Assembly: GCA_030427205.1 (NCBI GenBank)
Contig: JAUHXC010000014.1
Span: forward strand, 1 to 64,000
Length of the DNA: 64,000 nt
DNA from: a bacterium
Lineage (GTDB): Bacteria > Myxococcota_A > Bradymonadia > UBA7976 > UBA1532
Direction: 5' to 3'
A program made the translations under genes and the position numbers. The notes below the pieces were generated by a model that was given only the letters and a program-made list of their open reading frames with translations, was not told the DNA's origin and did no database searches. Positions 30,423-38,540 of this stretch are shown here, in pieces; positions within the stretch are counted from its first letter, which is position 1; each line of letters begins with the position of its first letter.

Positions 30423-31297
30423 CGCGCCGCAAGACCGAACGAAGCAAGCTGCGGCCCGAGATCTGGCGCAGGGTGGACGAGCGTCGGTCGGAGTTGAACC
30501 TCACCCTGGGCCGTCTGGCTGAACTGGCCGGCATCTCGGTCGGCGCCGTCAGCGGCCTGCGCAAGGGGACTCGCGCGTTCACCGACTCCGACATCGAGCG
30601 ACTGGCCGACGCGCTCGAGGTGACGCCCGCCGAGCTGCTGCCCGGCGGGCCGCGACCCGAAGAGGCGCCCTTGATTGCTGCCATCCGTGATGGCGACACG
30701 GTTCAGGCCCTGCACGCGCTGGCCGATCTGCTGGGCATGACGCGCAAGGACGCCGTCCAGTTCGTGCTCGGCTTGCGGGGGATGAACGACGAGCTGCTCG
30801 GCATGGCTCAGGCGGCAGCGGGCCTCGCACGTCGTGTCGCCGATATCTTCGGCGACGACATCGAAGACGCGCGCACGCTCTTCGCACGCTGGGGGGTCGA
30901 GGCGCACACGGCACAGCGCAGGCCGGTGCGGTCGCGCGCGGACAGTGAACGTGTGCTTCGGATCGGCCTGCGCGTGTTCGACTTCAAGCCGGTGAAACGG
31001 TTGCTGACCAGCGCCGCCAACTTCGCGGACGACGATGCCGAGTTGAGGGCGATCTGCGAGGCCGCGATCCTCTCGGCGCTCGAGGCCAGCGCCGAGGTCG
31101 ACTGCACCAACTTCGTCGAGACGTTCACCCCGCGGCAGAGCAAGGCCATCACTCTCAGGGTCGTCGCGACACCGAACCAGCTCCGCCGGTTTCGGCACCT
31201 CATCGCCCGGAGCGCGAACAACGCCGCCCACAAGGACAAGCCGGTCGCGTTCCAGTTGCTGCTGGCGCTGGACGTGAGCCCGGACACCCGCCCCTGA
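30419..31297 (+). CDS. XRE-family repressor 2 of element B
   Basis: TTG start overlapping the previous TGA. The first 120 residues are paralogous to repressor 1 (HTH LNLTLGRLAELAGISVGAVS; DALEVTPAELLPGGPRPEEA; ALHALADLLGMTR), then a unique C-terminal domain of about 130 residues with RQSKAITLRVVATPNQLRRF. The pair arose by tandem duplication. Having two coupled repressors with different C-termini suggests heteromeric control or sensing of different signals. Confidence 0.75.
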   Translation: MTRRKTERSKLRPEIWRRVDERRSELNLTLGRLAELAGISVGAVSGLRKGTRAFTDSDIERLADALEVTPAELLPGGPRPEEAPLIAAIRDGDTVQALHALADLLGMTRKDAVQFVLGLRGMNDELLGMAQAAAGLARRVADIFGDDIEDARTLFARWGVEAHTAQRRPVRSRADSERVLRIGLRVFDFKPVKRLLTSAANFADDDAELRAICEAAILSALEASAEVDCTNFVETFTPRQSKAITLRVVATPNQLRRFRHLIARSANNAAHKDKPVAFQLLLALDVSPDTRP

Positions 31298-31326
31298 CCC
31301 CACCGACAGCCGCCGTAGACAATTCC

Positions 31327-31351
31327 GCTGTCAGGGAGCGTCACAAAAAAA
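31327..31351 (+). promoter_or_regulatory. conserved post-repressor site
   Basis: GCTGTCAGGGAGCGTCAC followed by an A run, matching 8341-8364 after the element A repressor with one difference before the A run. It opens the 31298-31729 gap, which has no convincing gene. The gap also holds a run of 12 G (31532-31543) and a run of 8 C near 31464. Confidence 0.45.
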
Positions 31352-31651
31352 TCCTCGGGCGGTCGAACGCCGGATTTTTGGCACGATTCCTGTTTGGTGG
31401 GTCTGGCACTTAGTGTTCGGAACACATTGCGTCGTCGTGTGGGATGTGCAGATGTGAACTCCTCCCCCCCCTATACATGTATTTTGCGTGAGTGCGTGAG
31501 TGCAGATCCCGCGCGACCCGATAGCGAAATTGGGGGGGGGGGGCTCTGAAACCCGCTGCTGGAGCCATGTTCTCACGTGTCCGCGCGTTTGACCGGATTT
31601 CCCAGACGGGGGCGCGTGCCTGAGCGTTGCTGGGAGTGCAACTCTTTTCTG

Positions 31652-31669
31652 CTAGAAGATATAGAGGCG
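31652..31669 (+). promoter_or_regulatory. candidate late promoter motif
   Basis: CTAGAAGATATAGAGGCG, matching CTAGAGGATATAGAAGCG in element A and oriented toward the late genes in both. The leftward genes 31730-32487 lie between it and the late operon, so transcription from here would also be antisense to them. Confidence 0.45.
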
Positions 31670-31729
31670 GAGCCTACGCCGAGGGGGGAGTCGGCGCAGG
31701 CCCCTGGGTGGGGTCGAGGCCGGTCGGCC

Positions 31730-31804
31730 TCAGAGGATGTGGCGGACGAACTGCGCCATGAGCCAGCAGACGGCGACGAAGGCCAGCGCGTCGGGCCAGG
31801 TCAT
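31730..31804 (-). CDS. 24-residue transmembrane microprotein
   Basis: A complete 24-aa frame (MTWPDALAFVAVCWLMAQFV then RHIL) whose ATG overlaps the stop of the preceding gene as ATGA. It is one hydrophobic helix with a basic C-terminal end. Four-base overlap and membrane character argue for real translation. A role in lysis control, superinfection exclusion or membrane remodelling is open. Confidence 0.5.
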   Translation of the reverse strand: MTWPDALAFVAVCWLMAQFVRHIL

Positions 31805-32487
31805 CGCCCGAACCGCTCGCGGGCGGTCTGACGCCAGAGGCGAACGCCCTCGAGCAGCTGCGCTTCGAGCCAGTCGAGGGCCGTCTTGGCCCGCTGCTCG
31901 CCCTCGTCCGCGGCGCCCCGCTGGCTCGCCGGCGGCGCACCGGGGCGGTCGGCGGTCGACGCCTGCTCTTCGGCGCCCCGCTGGCCCGCCGGCGGCGCAC
32001 CGGGGCAGCCGTACGTGTCGCCCGGGTAGCCCTCGGCGCCCCGCTGGCTCGCCGGCGGCGCACCGGGGCGGCCATCGTCCCCGCTGCAGGCGGCGTGGTG
32101 GCGCATGCCCCCGACGAGGTCGCAGATCGCCACGCGGTGCTTGCCGGGGTTGTCGCCCTCGATGCCGAGCAGGTAGTCGGCGGTGACCTCGAGCACGGCG
32201 CGGTAGAGCGCGTCCTCGGTCGGCGCGTCGTGCAGCCGGGCCAGCTCGTCGTCGAGCAGCAGCGGGTGCGACAGCCCGTGCGGGTGGGTGGCGGCGACGG
32301 CCAGCACCAGCATCGCGACGCTGTGCTGCTCGCGCACGAGCCGGCGCCGCACGTTGACGACCAGGGCCGGGTCGATCGGTGGCTTGAGCGTGAAGCGCTC
32401 GGGGACCGGCACCCGCATCCGCCGCCGCAGGCGGCGCCGGCCGGGCCGACGCAGGTCGAGGTGAATCGAGATGGACTTGGCGATCAT
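31801..32487 (-). CDS. unknown protein with three in-frame palindromic repeats, 228 aa
   Basis: Begins MIAKSISIHLDLRRPGRRRL at 32487. The first 130 residues form a basic N-terminus and a helical domain (ALYRAVLEVTADYLLGIEGD). Three copies of R/CPGAPPAxQRGAx follow, encoded by B-type palindromes, then a helical C-terminus (KTALDWLEAQLLEGVRLWRQ). It is leftward between the repressors and the rightward late operon. It may regulate late genes, but no DNA-binding motif is certain. Confidence 0.55.
   Translation of the reverse strand: MIAKSISIHLDLRRPGRRRLRRRMRVPVPERFTLKPPIDPALVVNVRRRLVREQHSVAMLVLAVAATHPHGLSHPLLLDDELARLHDAPTEDALYRAVLEVTADYLLGIEGDNPGKHRVAICDLVGGMRHHAACSGDDGRPGAPPASQRGAEGYPGDTYGCPGAPPAGQRGAEEQASTADRPGAPPASQRGAADEGEQRAKTALDWLEAQLLEGVRLWRQTARERFGR
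31912..32071. repeat. three in-frame B-type palindromes
   Basis: Copies at 31912-31948, 31972-32008 and 32035-32071, spaced about 60 bp apart, each with GCGCCCCGCTGG...ACCGGGGC arms. They insert the peptide PGAPPASQRGA or a variant into the 228-aa protein without breaking the frame. Confidence 0.75.
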
Positions 32488-32612
32488 GGCGGGCCTCCGG
32501 GTCGGGTGTGCAAGGTGCCGCTCGGCACCCCCGGAGCCTGCCGTGTCGCATCGAAGCGCCCGCAACCCTTGATGGTCTCTCGAAGCGCCAGACGATGCTC
32601 TGAGCGCGCCAT

Positions 32613-32703
32613 CTACCCGGTCGCTACCCGGTTGCCTACCCGGTCGCCTACTCGGTGGCTACTCGGTTGCTACCCGGTCGCTACCCGGTTGCTACTCGGT
32701 TCG
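32613..32703 (+). repeat. about eight tandem 11-12-bp repeats before the late operon
   Basis: Units of CTACCCGGTYG or CTACTCGGTKG run head to tail with near-helical spacing, ending 18 bp before the first late start codon. The ribosome binding site (GGAGG at 32710) follows directly. The position suggests an operator array or activator-binding site for late transcription. Confidence 0.7.
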
Positions 32704-32720
32704 GCGCGCGGAGGTACCCG

Positions 32721-33923
32721 ATGGACAGCAGACGAGAGTTCGACGCGACGTGGCTCGGCAAGGCCCGTACCAACACCGGCACCTACGATCTGACCCGGCT
32801 GCCGGGTGATCTGGTGGTGCAGATCGAGCCCGACAGCGAAGAGGCGATGACCCTGCGGCCGCTGCTGCGTGCAGCCGGCGCGTTGAGCGGCGATGTGGCG
32901 CGCTTGATGGAGGGCGAGCCGGTGCGGCTCGACGCGCTGCTCGGCGTGGAGCTCGTCGCGCACCACCTGCGCTCCGAGGCCCGCCTCGTCGAGTGGCTGG
33001 CCGGCGTCGAAGAGCCGGCCGAGTCGACGGCCGAGGCGGCGCCGGCGGAGACGACGGGCGAGGCGATGCTGCGGGCGGCGGGGTGGACGGGGCCGATCAT
33101 CCGGCCGGACGGTCGGCGCGTCCCGGTGGCGGAGGCCTCGGGCAGCGGGGCGGTCCGCGGCGAGGGCGAGCACGCCGGCGAGGACGACACCGGCGACGAC
33201 GACGGATTCGCCGACCCGGGCGACGAGCTGCCGTGGCCCGAGGAGTGGGACGCGGAGCCGGCGCGGGAGGCGCGGGCGTTCACCACGTTCTTCGGCACGG
33301 TGGAGGGGCCGTTTGCCGAGTACGACGAGCAGGAGCGGCCGTTGATGGAGGTCTACACCGCGACGCAGAAGCGCAGCTCGGTGGACGGCAAGCGGCGGAT
33401 GGTGGCCGACGTGCTCGTCGATCTGCACCCGGCCGACATCGGGCGGTCGGCGCTGATGCACATGCTCGAGCCGGGGCGCTACGTGCTCATCCTGCGCAAG
33501 GCCAACGGGCGGCTGCGGACGATGCCGTTCGCGTTCGGTGGCCGCGGCGGTCGGCCGCCTGCAGCCGGCGAGCAGAAGCCGCGTCGGCGCTCGGTCAGCG
33601 CCGCGGCGCTGCGCATGGCCCGGGAGAGCGACCAGGTGGAGATCGCCCGGCTGACCAAGGCGATCGAGCGGTCGGAGGCGCGCAACGACAAGCTCGTCGA
33701 GCAGCTCGACGCGCTGCGCGAGAAGCGCCACGAGGAGCGCATGGCCTACATCGCCAAGATGTCCGAGGGCGTCACCCAGGAGGACCTCGTCGACGCGGTG
33801 GTCGACGCGCTCGAGGAGCGCGCCGAGGACGAGCCGCAGTCGATGATGGGCGAGGCCAAGGATCTCTTCCTCGCGCTGCAGGGCGGCGGCGGTGGCGGCG
33901 GGCTGTTCGGAGGTGCGCGATGA
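32721..33923 (+). CDS. first late protein of element B, 400 aa, unknown
   Basis: Begins MDSRREFDATWLGKARTNTG after GGAGG. The N-terminal domain is followed by an acidic linker (about residues 120-175, many Asp/Glu/Pro). A beta domain (HMLEPGRYVLILRKANGRLR) follows, then a long coiled coil (about 290-360) and a Gly-rich end. No Walker motif is seen, so it is not an A32-type packaging ATPase. It could be a scaffold, minor capsid or vertex protein. Confidence 0.6.
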   Translation: MDSRREFDATWLGKARTNTGTYDLTRLPGDLVVQIEPDSEEAMTLRPLLRAAGALSGDVARLMEGEPVRLDALLGVELVAHHLRSEARLVEWLAGVEEPAESTAEAAPAETTGEAMLRAAGWTGPIIRPDGRRVPVAEASGSGAVRGEGEHAGEDDTGDDDGFADPGDELPWPEEWDAEPAREARAFTTFFGTVEGPFAEYDEQERPLMEVYTATQKRSSVDGKRRMVADVLVDLHPADIGRSALMHMLEPGRYVLILRKANGRLRTMPFAFGGRGGRPPAAGEQKPRRRSVSAAALRMARESDQVEIARLTKAIERSEARNDKLVEQLDALREKRHEERMAYIAKMSEGVTQEDLVDAVVDALEERAEDEPQSMMGEAKDLFLALQGGGGGGGLFGGAR

Positions 33924-34126
33924 GCCGCCGACCGAGCCTGCGGGCGCAGCTGCGTGACGCGCTCGAGCGCGGCGCCGTGCTCGAGAGCATGAACGAGACG
34001 CTGCGCACCATGGTCCGCGAGACCGTCGAGGCCTGCGACGCCGAGCGCCGGCGCCTGAAGGCCTGGCTGGCGGTGTCGACGACGGCGCACATCGCCTGGA
34101 TCGTCTGGGCGGTCTGGCCCGGTTGA
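33920..34126 (+). CDS. small membrane protein, 68 aa
   Basis: ATGA overlap with the previous gene. A basic helical N-terminus (MSRRPSLRAQLRDALERGAV) leads to one C-terminal transmembrane helix (TTAHIAWIVWAVW). Small single-span proteins like this are typical of membrane-containing virions, and of holin-like proteins. Confidence 0.6.
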   Translation: MSRRPSLRAQLRDALERGAVLESMNETLRTMVRETVEACDAERRRLKAWLAVSTTAHIAWIVWAVWPG

Positions 34127-34159
34127 CGGCGCCTCGATAGCGCCTGCCATCGTCGGCGC

Positions 34160-34663
34160 ATGCCACCGCCCGCCCTCTCGTCGTTGCGCGTCGTCCGGCT
34201 GCCCGGCCGGTCGCCCGAGTTCACCCGCCGCATCGTCGCCGCCCTCGGCCGGCTCTACGGCAACCACCCGCTCATGCGCTACATCGCGGTGCACCACGTC
34301 GGCGCCGACAGCACGCTGCCGGCGGTCGAGCAGGCGCGGCGGGTTCACCGCTGGGTCCGCGACCACCACCGCTTCGTGCTCGAGGCCGGCGAGCAGGTGC
34401 AGACGCCGGCCCGGACCATCATCTGGGGCTATGGCGACTGCGACGACCTCTCGGCGCTGGTCGCGGCGCTGTTGACGGCGCTGCGCATCGAGTGGCGGGC
34501 GATGTTGCTGGCCTACGCCACGCCGACGGGCCCCAAGCCGTTCCACATCTGGATCCAGGCGATGATCGACGGGCGCTGGGTCGACATGGAGGTCAGCGAC
34601 CCGACGGCGCGCTTCGGCGAGGCGCCGGCGGCGATCATGGCTCGGCGGCGGGTGGCGTTCTGA
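34160..34663 (+). CDS. transglutaminase-like cysteine protease fold protein, 167 aa
   Basis: Begins MPPPALSSLRVVRLPGRSPE. The signature WGYGDCDDLSALVAALLTAL holds the catalytic Cys at a helix start; FHIWIQAMIDG supplies the His and MEVSDPT the Asp of the papain-like triad. It could cleave or cross-link virion proteins or peptidoglycan peptides. It lies third in the late operon of element B. Confidence 0.75.
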   Translation: MPPPALSSLRVVRLPGRSPEFTRRIVAALGRLYGNHPLMRYIAVHHVGADSTLPAVEQARRVHRWVRDHHRFVLEAGEQVQTPARTIIWGYGDCDDLSALVAALLTALRIEWRAMLLAYATPTGPKPFHIWIQAMIDGRWVDMEVSDPTARFGEAPAAIMARRRVAF

Positions 34664-34664
34664 T

Positions 34665-34703
34665 GGCGCCCCGCTGCACGCAGCTCGGGGTCAGCGGGGC
34701 GCC
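34665..34703. repeat. intergenic B-type palindrome
   Basis: GGCGCCCCGCTG and CAGCGGGGCGCC form a 12-bp stem in the gap after the transglutaminase-like gene. Confidence 0.75.
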
Positions 34704-34751
34704 GATTTTCTGGTTGCTGGCGTCTCGAAGCGCCGCGGCACAGTGGTCCTC

Positions 34752-35351
34752 GTGAGCAGCGACGGACTCATCGCAGACGCGCAGCGCCAGGGTCGACAGC
34801 GGGTGACCGCGGTCATCCTCGACGCCGATCGGACCGAGCGGGCCTACCGCCGGCTCGCGTCGATGTGGCGGGCGCTGGCCGAGGAACACGACGGGGCCTG
34901 GTGGCAGCGCGCGTCGCTGCGTGCCCGGGCCGCGTGGTCCATCGGTCGCGCCGACGAGCTGCGGCGGCTGCGGGACCGGCTCTATCGGGTCATGGACACC
35001 TACCTCGGCGGCGCCGAGGGGCGGGTGACCGATGGCCTGGGGGCGGTGCAGGCCGGCGTGCTCGTGCTCGCGGGCGTAGCTATCGCCTCGCTCTCGGGCG
35101 CGTCGGCCTTCATCGCCGACCGCTGGCGCGATGTCGAGGTCGAGCGGGCGAAGGCCGCCGAGATGGCGGCGCTCTCCACGGCTCTGGAGGCCGCTGAGAC
35201 GCCCGAGGAGCGCCGAAAAGTCCTCGGCATAGCCCAGACCATCGCCGAGAGCCGTCCGGGCGACAGCAGCGATTCTGGGGCGAAGTTGGCCCTGCTGCTG
35301 GTGGCCGGTCTGCTGGTGGCCGTCGAGCTGCGTCGAAGGGGGCGGATCTGA
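34752..35351 (+). CDS. two-span membrane protein, 199 aa
   Basis: GTG start at 34752. A soluble helical N-terminus with many Arg/Trp (YRRLASMWRALAEEHDGAWW) leads to a hydrophobic stretch (GVLVLAGVAIASLSGASAFI, about residues 100-120) and a second C-terminal span (LALLLVAGLLVAVEL) ending in RRRGRI. Virion membrane protein is a reasonable guess in this context. Confidence 0.6.
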   Translation: MSSDGLIADAQRQGRQRVTAVILDADRTERAYRRLASMWRALAEEHDGAWWQRASLRARAAWSIGRADELRRLRDRLYRVMDTYLGGAEGRVTDGLGAVQAGVLVLAGVAIASLSGASAFIADRWRDVEVERAKAAEMAALSTALEAAETPEERRKVLGIAQTIAESRPGDSSDSGAKLALLLVAGLLVAVELRRRGRI

Positions 35352-35831
35352 ATGCTGCTCGCCCCGCTGGGGGTCGGCGACGACCTCGACGACGACGCGT
35401 TCGACGACCTCGTCCGGCGCGCGGAGCGCTTCTGGCACCACTTCACGTGGGGCCGGCGGCGGCGCCGGCGGCGGCGGATGCTGGTCAGCGACGGGGCGCC
35501 GTCGGTGCTCGTCGACCTGGCGCCGTTCTACGGGGTCGAGCTGCTCGGCGAGCCGGACTGGTGGGGCCCACGGGGCCTGGTGCTGTGCTGCGACCCCGAG
35601 GGGCGGCGGCTGTATCTGGCCGCGCCCAAGTCGGGGTTCTCGCCGCCCGACGAGATGGTGTGGGGGCTGCCGATCGCGGCCATCCACTACCGGGTGAAGA
35701 AGGGGGCGCAGCTCGCGACGTGGCGGCACCCCTTCGACGCGCCGCTGCCGCGGCTGTCGCTGGCGGCGGATGACATGCCGGTGTTCGTCGGCGGTGGCTA
35801 CGAAGTGACGTGGAAGGGGATCGAGCGATGA
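35352..35831 (+). CDS. unknown late protein, 159 aa
   Basis: ATG directly after the previous stop. It has an acidic start, a run of eight Arg (about residues 35-42) and a beta-rich remainder with WWGPRGLVLCCDPEGRRLYL. Overlaps the next gene by four bases. Function unknown; an Arg run suggests contact with nucleic acid or phospholipid. Confidence 0.55.
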   Translation: MLLAPLGVGDDLDDDAFDDLVRRAERFWHHFTWGRRRRRRRRMLVSDGAPSVLVDLAPFYGVELLGEPDWWGPRGLVLCCDPEGRRLYLAAPKSGFSPPDEMVWGLPIAAIHYRVKKGAQLATWRHPFDAPLPRLSLAADDMPVFVGGGYEVTWKGIER

Positions 35832-36391
35832 AGCTGGACGCGGTGAAGCCGAACACGGTGGTCAAGGTGAAGACGGCGAGCGGCCTGCGCAGCGGGCGCT
35901 TCGTGCGCCTCACCGACGACGGCGGCGTCTGCGTCAAGCTGTACAAGAAGGGCGCTCGCCCCCCGCGGCTCAACAAGAACGCGACGGTCGTCGACCCGGC
36001 CGATCTGGCCGAGGTGGGAGGCGAGGCCTTCAAGAGCAAGGCCCGCCGCAAGAAGCCGAAGAAGACCCGGCCCAACCCGGGCCGGGCTCGCAAGACGTCG
36101 GCGCCGAAGCGCCGCAAGACCCAGCGGGCTGGCGGCGGCCGGTCGAGCACCTCTCGCAAGACGTCCAGCTCGTCCGGTCGCCGCCGGGCCCGAACCACGC
36201 GCAAGAACCCGGCGGTCTCGTTCCCCGGCGGCTGCTCGCTCGGCGACTACGTCGTGCTGAGCGCCGACGGCCGGGCCCTGGCCACGCCCAAGGTGTTCAG
36301 CCGCAAGGCCGACGCCATGAGCTACGCCGAGGGCAAGGACGCCAGCGGCAAGCGGGTGCTCGTCGCCGAGGTGATCGCCCACGGGGAGTGA
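35828..36391 (+). CDS. highly basic late protein, 187 aa
   Basis: Begins MKLDAVKPNTVVKVKTASGL. The N-terminal 60 residues look like a small beta barrel (GRFVRLTDDGGVCVKLYKKG). The centre (about 65-130) is Lys/Arg/Ser-rich with RPNPG and RKNPA motifs, and the C-terminus is a short folded region (VFSRKADAMSYAEGKDASGK). Probably binds the genome inside the virion. Confidence 0.6.
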   Translation: MKLDAVKPNTVVKVKTASGLRSGRFVRLTDDGGVCVKLYKKGARPPRLNKNATVVDPADLAEVGGEAFKSKARRKKPKKTRPNPGRARKTSAPKRRKTQRAGGGRSSTSRKTSSSSGRRRARTTRKNPAVSFPGGCSLGDYVVLSADGRALATPKVFSRKADAMSYAEGKDASGKRVLVAEVIAHGE

Positions 36392-36398
36392 GGTCGAG

Positions 36399-37067
36399 AT
36401 GCCGGCGGAGACGCTGATCGTCAACGGACCGCGACGCCGCAAGCCGTCGCGGGTGAAGAGGAGTGGCGCCATGGCGCTCAAGAAGCGAACCACGCGGCGG
36501 CGGTCGACCACGACTCGCCGCAACCCGACCCGGCGCCGGACGACCAGCCGCCGTCGCACCACCCGCCGGCGCCCGCGCCGCACCCGCCGCAACCCGGGCG
36601 GGCTGATGCAGATCGCCGGCGAGCTGCTGCTCGCGCTGATCGCGGGCGGTGTGATGTCGAAGATCGAGCGCGAGCAGCCCGAGTGGTGGCGCAAGCTGTC
36701 GCCGATGATGAAGATCGGCGGCTTGTGCGTGGCCGCGGTCATGGCCAAGCGCAAGGGCTACGTCGAGCTGGCCGGCGCCTGCGCTGGCTTCGCGGCGGTC
36801 TACATCGAGCGCGAGTGGGCCGACAAGGGCCAGAAGAAGGCCGCGCAGAAGGTCATCGAGGCCGCCAACAAGGGCGAGGGCGGCTCGGGCCTGGGTGATG
36901 TCTTCGCCGCCGAGGTCAGCGACGCCGAGATGCGCGACGCGGTCGACCGGCTCGAGGCCATCGCCGACGAGGCCGAGGCCTACGACGACGCCGCGGGCCT
37001 CGGCGTGCTGCACGTCGACGAGCCGCCGCTCGGCGACATCCAGTTCGACGAGCGGTTCGCCGCCTGA
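36399..37067 (+). CDS. basic N-terminus plus membrane segments, 222 aa
   Basis: Residues 1-70 are dominated by Arg/Thr with RRNPT and RRNPG motifs, then hydrophobic spans GELLLALIAGGVMS, IGGLCVAAVMA and GACAGFAAVYI, then an acidic helical tail. Basic DNA-binding head with a membrane anchor fits a protein linking the genome to an internal virion membrane. Confidence 0.6.
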   Translation: MPAETLIVNGPRRRKPSRVKRSGAMALKKRTTRRRSTTTRRNPTRRRTTSRRRTTRRRPRRTRRNPGGLMQIAGELLLALIAGGVMSKIEREQPEWWRKLSPMMKIGGLCVAAVMAKRKGYVELAGACAGFAAVYIEREWADKGQKKAAQKVIEAANKGEGGSGLGDVFAAEVSDAEMRDAVDRLEAIADEAEAYDDAAGLGVLHVDEPPLGDIQFDERFAA

Positions 37068-37086
37068 CGCAAACCCATAGCCGACA

Positions 37087-37122
37087 GCGCCCCGCTGCGC
37101 CGAGCTCGGCGTAGCGGGGCGC
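37087..37122. repeat. intergenic B-type palindrome
   Basis: GCGCCCCGCTG (37087-37097) and TAGCGGGGCGC (37112-37122) lie just upstream of the putative capsid gene. Confidence 0.7.
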
Positions 37123-37182
37123 GAACACGACCCGAACACCAACCGCTCGCGGCGACGCCCGGGCCCGGATCATGGAGACACC

Positions 37183-37980
37183 ATGGCCACCATCTACGAC
37201 GAGATCGACGAGGCGCAGGACCTCGCCGCTCTGGGCAACATGCCCAACCTGGCCAAGCTCGCGATGCTCGCCCGCGGTCAGGTCCTGCGGGGGCAGGAGG
37301 TGCCGAGCGCGCTGCGGGCCCAGCTGCAGCAGGGCCTCGTGCTCGGCCGCAAGAACTGCAAGGGCGTCTCGGGCGGCAAGCGCCCGACGGTGACGCTCGA
37401 CGACGTGCTGTACTTCGTCCGGCGGGTGCCGGCCGGCACCTACGCCAAGGGCCACACGTTCGCGTTCTTCCACGTGGGCCAGGGCAACGACCGCAGCGCC
37501 GCCGGCTACAACGCCGACCCGCTCAACCCCGACGCGAACCGGATCGACCTGTCGACGACCAACCTCGAGGAAAACGGCACCCTCACCGCGGGGTCGGTCT
37601 TCCGGGTGCACGACCTGGGGCTCGAGGCCGAGGGCGACCAGCCCGAAGACATCGTCGAGACCCTGGGGCTCTCGCTGTTCCTCGAATGGCAGGAGAACAA
37701 CGCGGTCGACAAGATCCCGTTCAACCTCGCCGCCTACCACCCGCTGCGCTACCGCATCGAGGGCAACGGCGCCGGCGCGGTCGAGCGGCGGGTGCGCTGG
37801 CGCGGCCCGCGCATCGGCAGCCGCGGTCGGGGCGGCCGGGCGCTGTTCACCATCGAGGGCGCCCAGAAGACCGCCGACCGCGGTCGACTGGTCGCGCGGG
37901 TGGTCCGGCCCTTCGTCATCAAGAACGGCGATCTGCTGATCCGCTCCGAGCTGTACGGCAAGCACCGCAAGTTCACCTGA
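37183..37980 (+). CDS. putative major capsid protein, 265 aa
   Basis: Begins MATIYDEIDEAQDLAALGNM. After a helical N-terminus the protein is beta-rich: TLDDVLYFVRRVPAGTYAKG, then NLEENGTLTAGSVFRVHDLG, DIVETLGLSLFLEWQENNAV and RPFVIKNGDLLIRSELYG. The length and the 'T-NLxxxGxLxxGxxFxVxxLGL' pattern resemble double jelly-roll capsid proteins of PM2/FLiP-type viruses (about 270-300 aa). It is not HK97-like as far as can be judged. A structure prediction would decide. Confidence 0.45.
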   Translation: MATIYDEIDEAQDLAALGNMPNLAKLAMLARGQVLRGQEVPSALRAQLQQGLVLGRKNCKGVSGGKRPTVTLDDVLYFVRRVPAGTYAKGHTFAFFHVGQGNDRSAAGYNADPLNPDANRIDLSTTNLEENGTLTAGSVFRVHDLGLEAEGDQPEDIVETLGLSLFLEWQENNAVDKIPFNLAAYHPLRYRIEGNGAGAVERRVRWRGPRIGSRGRGGRALFTIEGAQKTADRGRLVARVVRPFVIKNGDLLIRSELYGKHRKFT

Positions 37981-38063
37981 GGCGACGCGCCGTGTCCCGG
38001 TGACGGCCTGGCGCCGCACCGGGGCGCTCCGAAGACCCAGACCACCCGGCCGAGGGGGCGACG

Positions 38064-38540
38064 ATGTGTGACAAGAGAGGCCCGCGCACGGTGAAGATCG
38101 GCAATCGCACGCTGGTCGAGCTGCCCGAAGAGCGGGTGGTTGTGGTGCCGATCAACGTCAGCCGCATCCCCGGTGGCGAGTTCGCCGACGGCGGCGGCCT
38201 GACGCTGTTCCGGGCGATGGAGGACATGCGGGTCCAGCGCATCACGGTGACCGACACCGCGATGCATGGGCGGCGCTCCTACCAGCTGGCCTGGACCGAC
38301 GGCACCGACGCGAACCGCACCTTCGTCGCGTTCAACGGCGATGACGGCGGGGTGGTCGAGTACCCCCAGGCCGACGCGCTGTACAGCAGCGCCGAGCACC
38401 AGTTGACCGCGGCGCCGGGGCTCGTCTTCCCCAAGCACGTGCAGCGGCAGTTCAAGGTGTTTCACCTGCCCGGATGGGGGCCGGTCGGCTACACGGTGCG
38501 CCTGACGCTGGTCTATCGACCGCTGATCCTGGCGGCCTGA
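38064..38540 (+). CDS. putative beta-rich virion protein, 158 aa
   Basis: Begins MCDKRGPRTVKIGNRTLVEL. Beta-strand pattern throughout (ERVVVVPINVSRIPGGEF; PVGYTVRLTLVYRPLILAA), compatible with a single jelly-roll minor capsid or vertex protein. It follows the putative major capsid gene. Confidence 0.5.
   Translation: MCDKRGPRTVKIGNRTLVELPEERVVVVPINVSRIPGGEFADGGGLTLFRAMEDMRVQRITVTDTAMHGRRSYQLAWTDGTDANRTFVAFNGDDGGVVEYPQADALYSSAEHQLTAAPGLVFPKHVQRQFKVFHLPGWGPVGYTVRLTLVYRPLILAA

Noticed and set aside
31532..31543. Run of 12 G as a phase-variation switch
   Set aside because: It is not within or just before a supported start codon. Length variation cannot be judged from one sequence.
31577..31831. 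Small rightward open frame between repressor and late genes of element B
   Set aside because: No ribosome binding site, and it runs into the better-supported leftward genes; the conserved promoter-like motif lies inside it.
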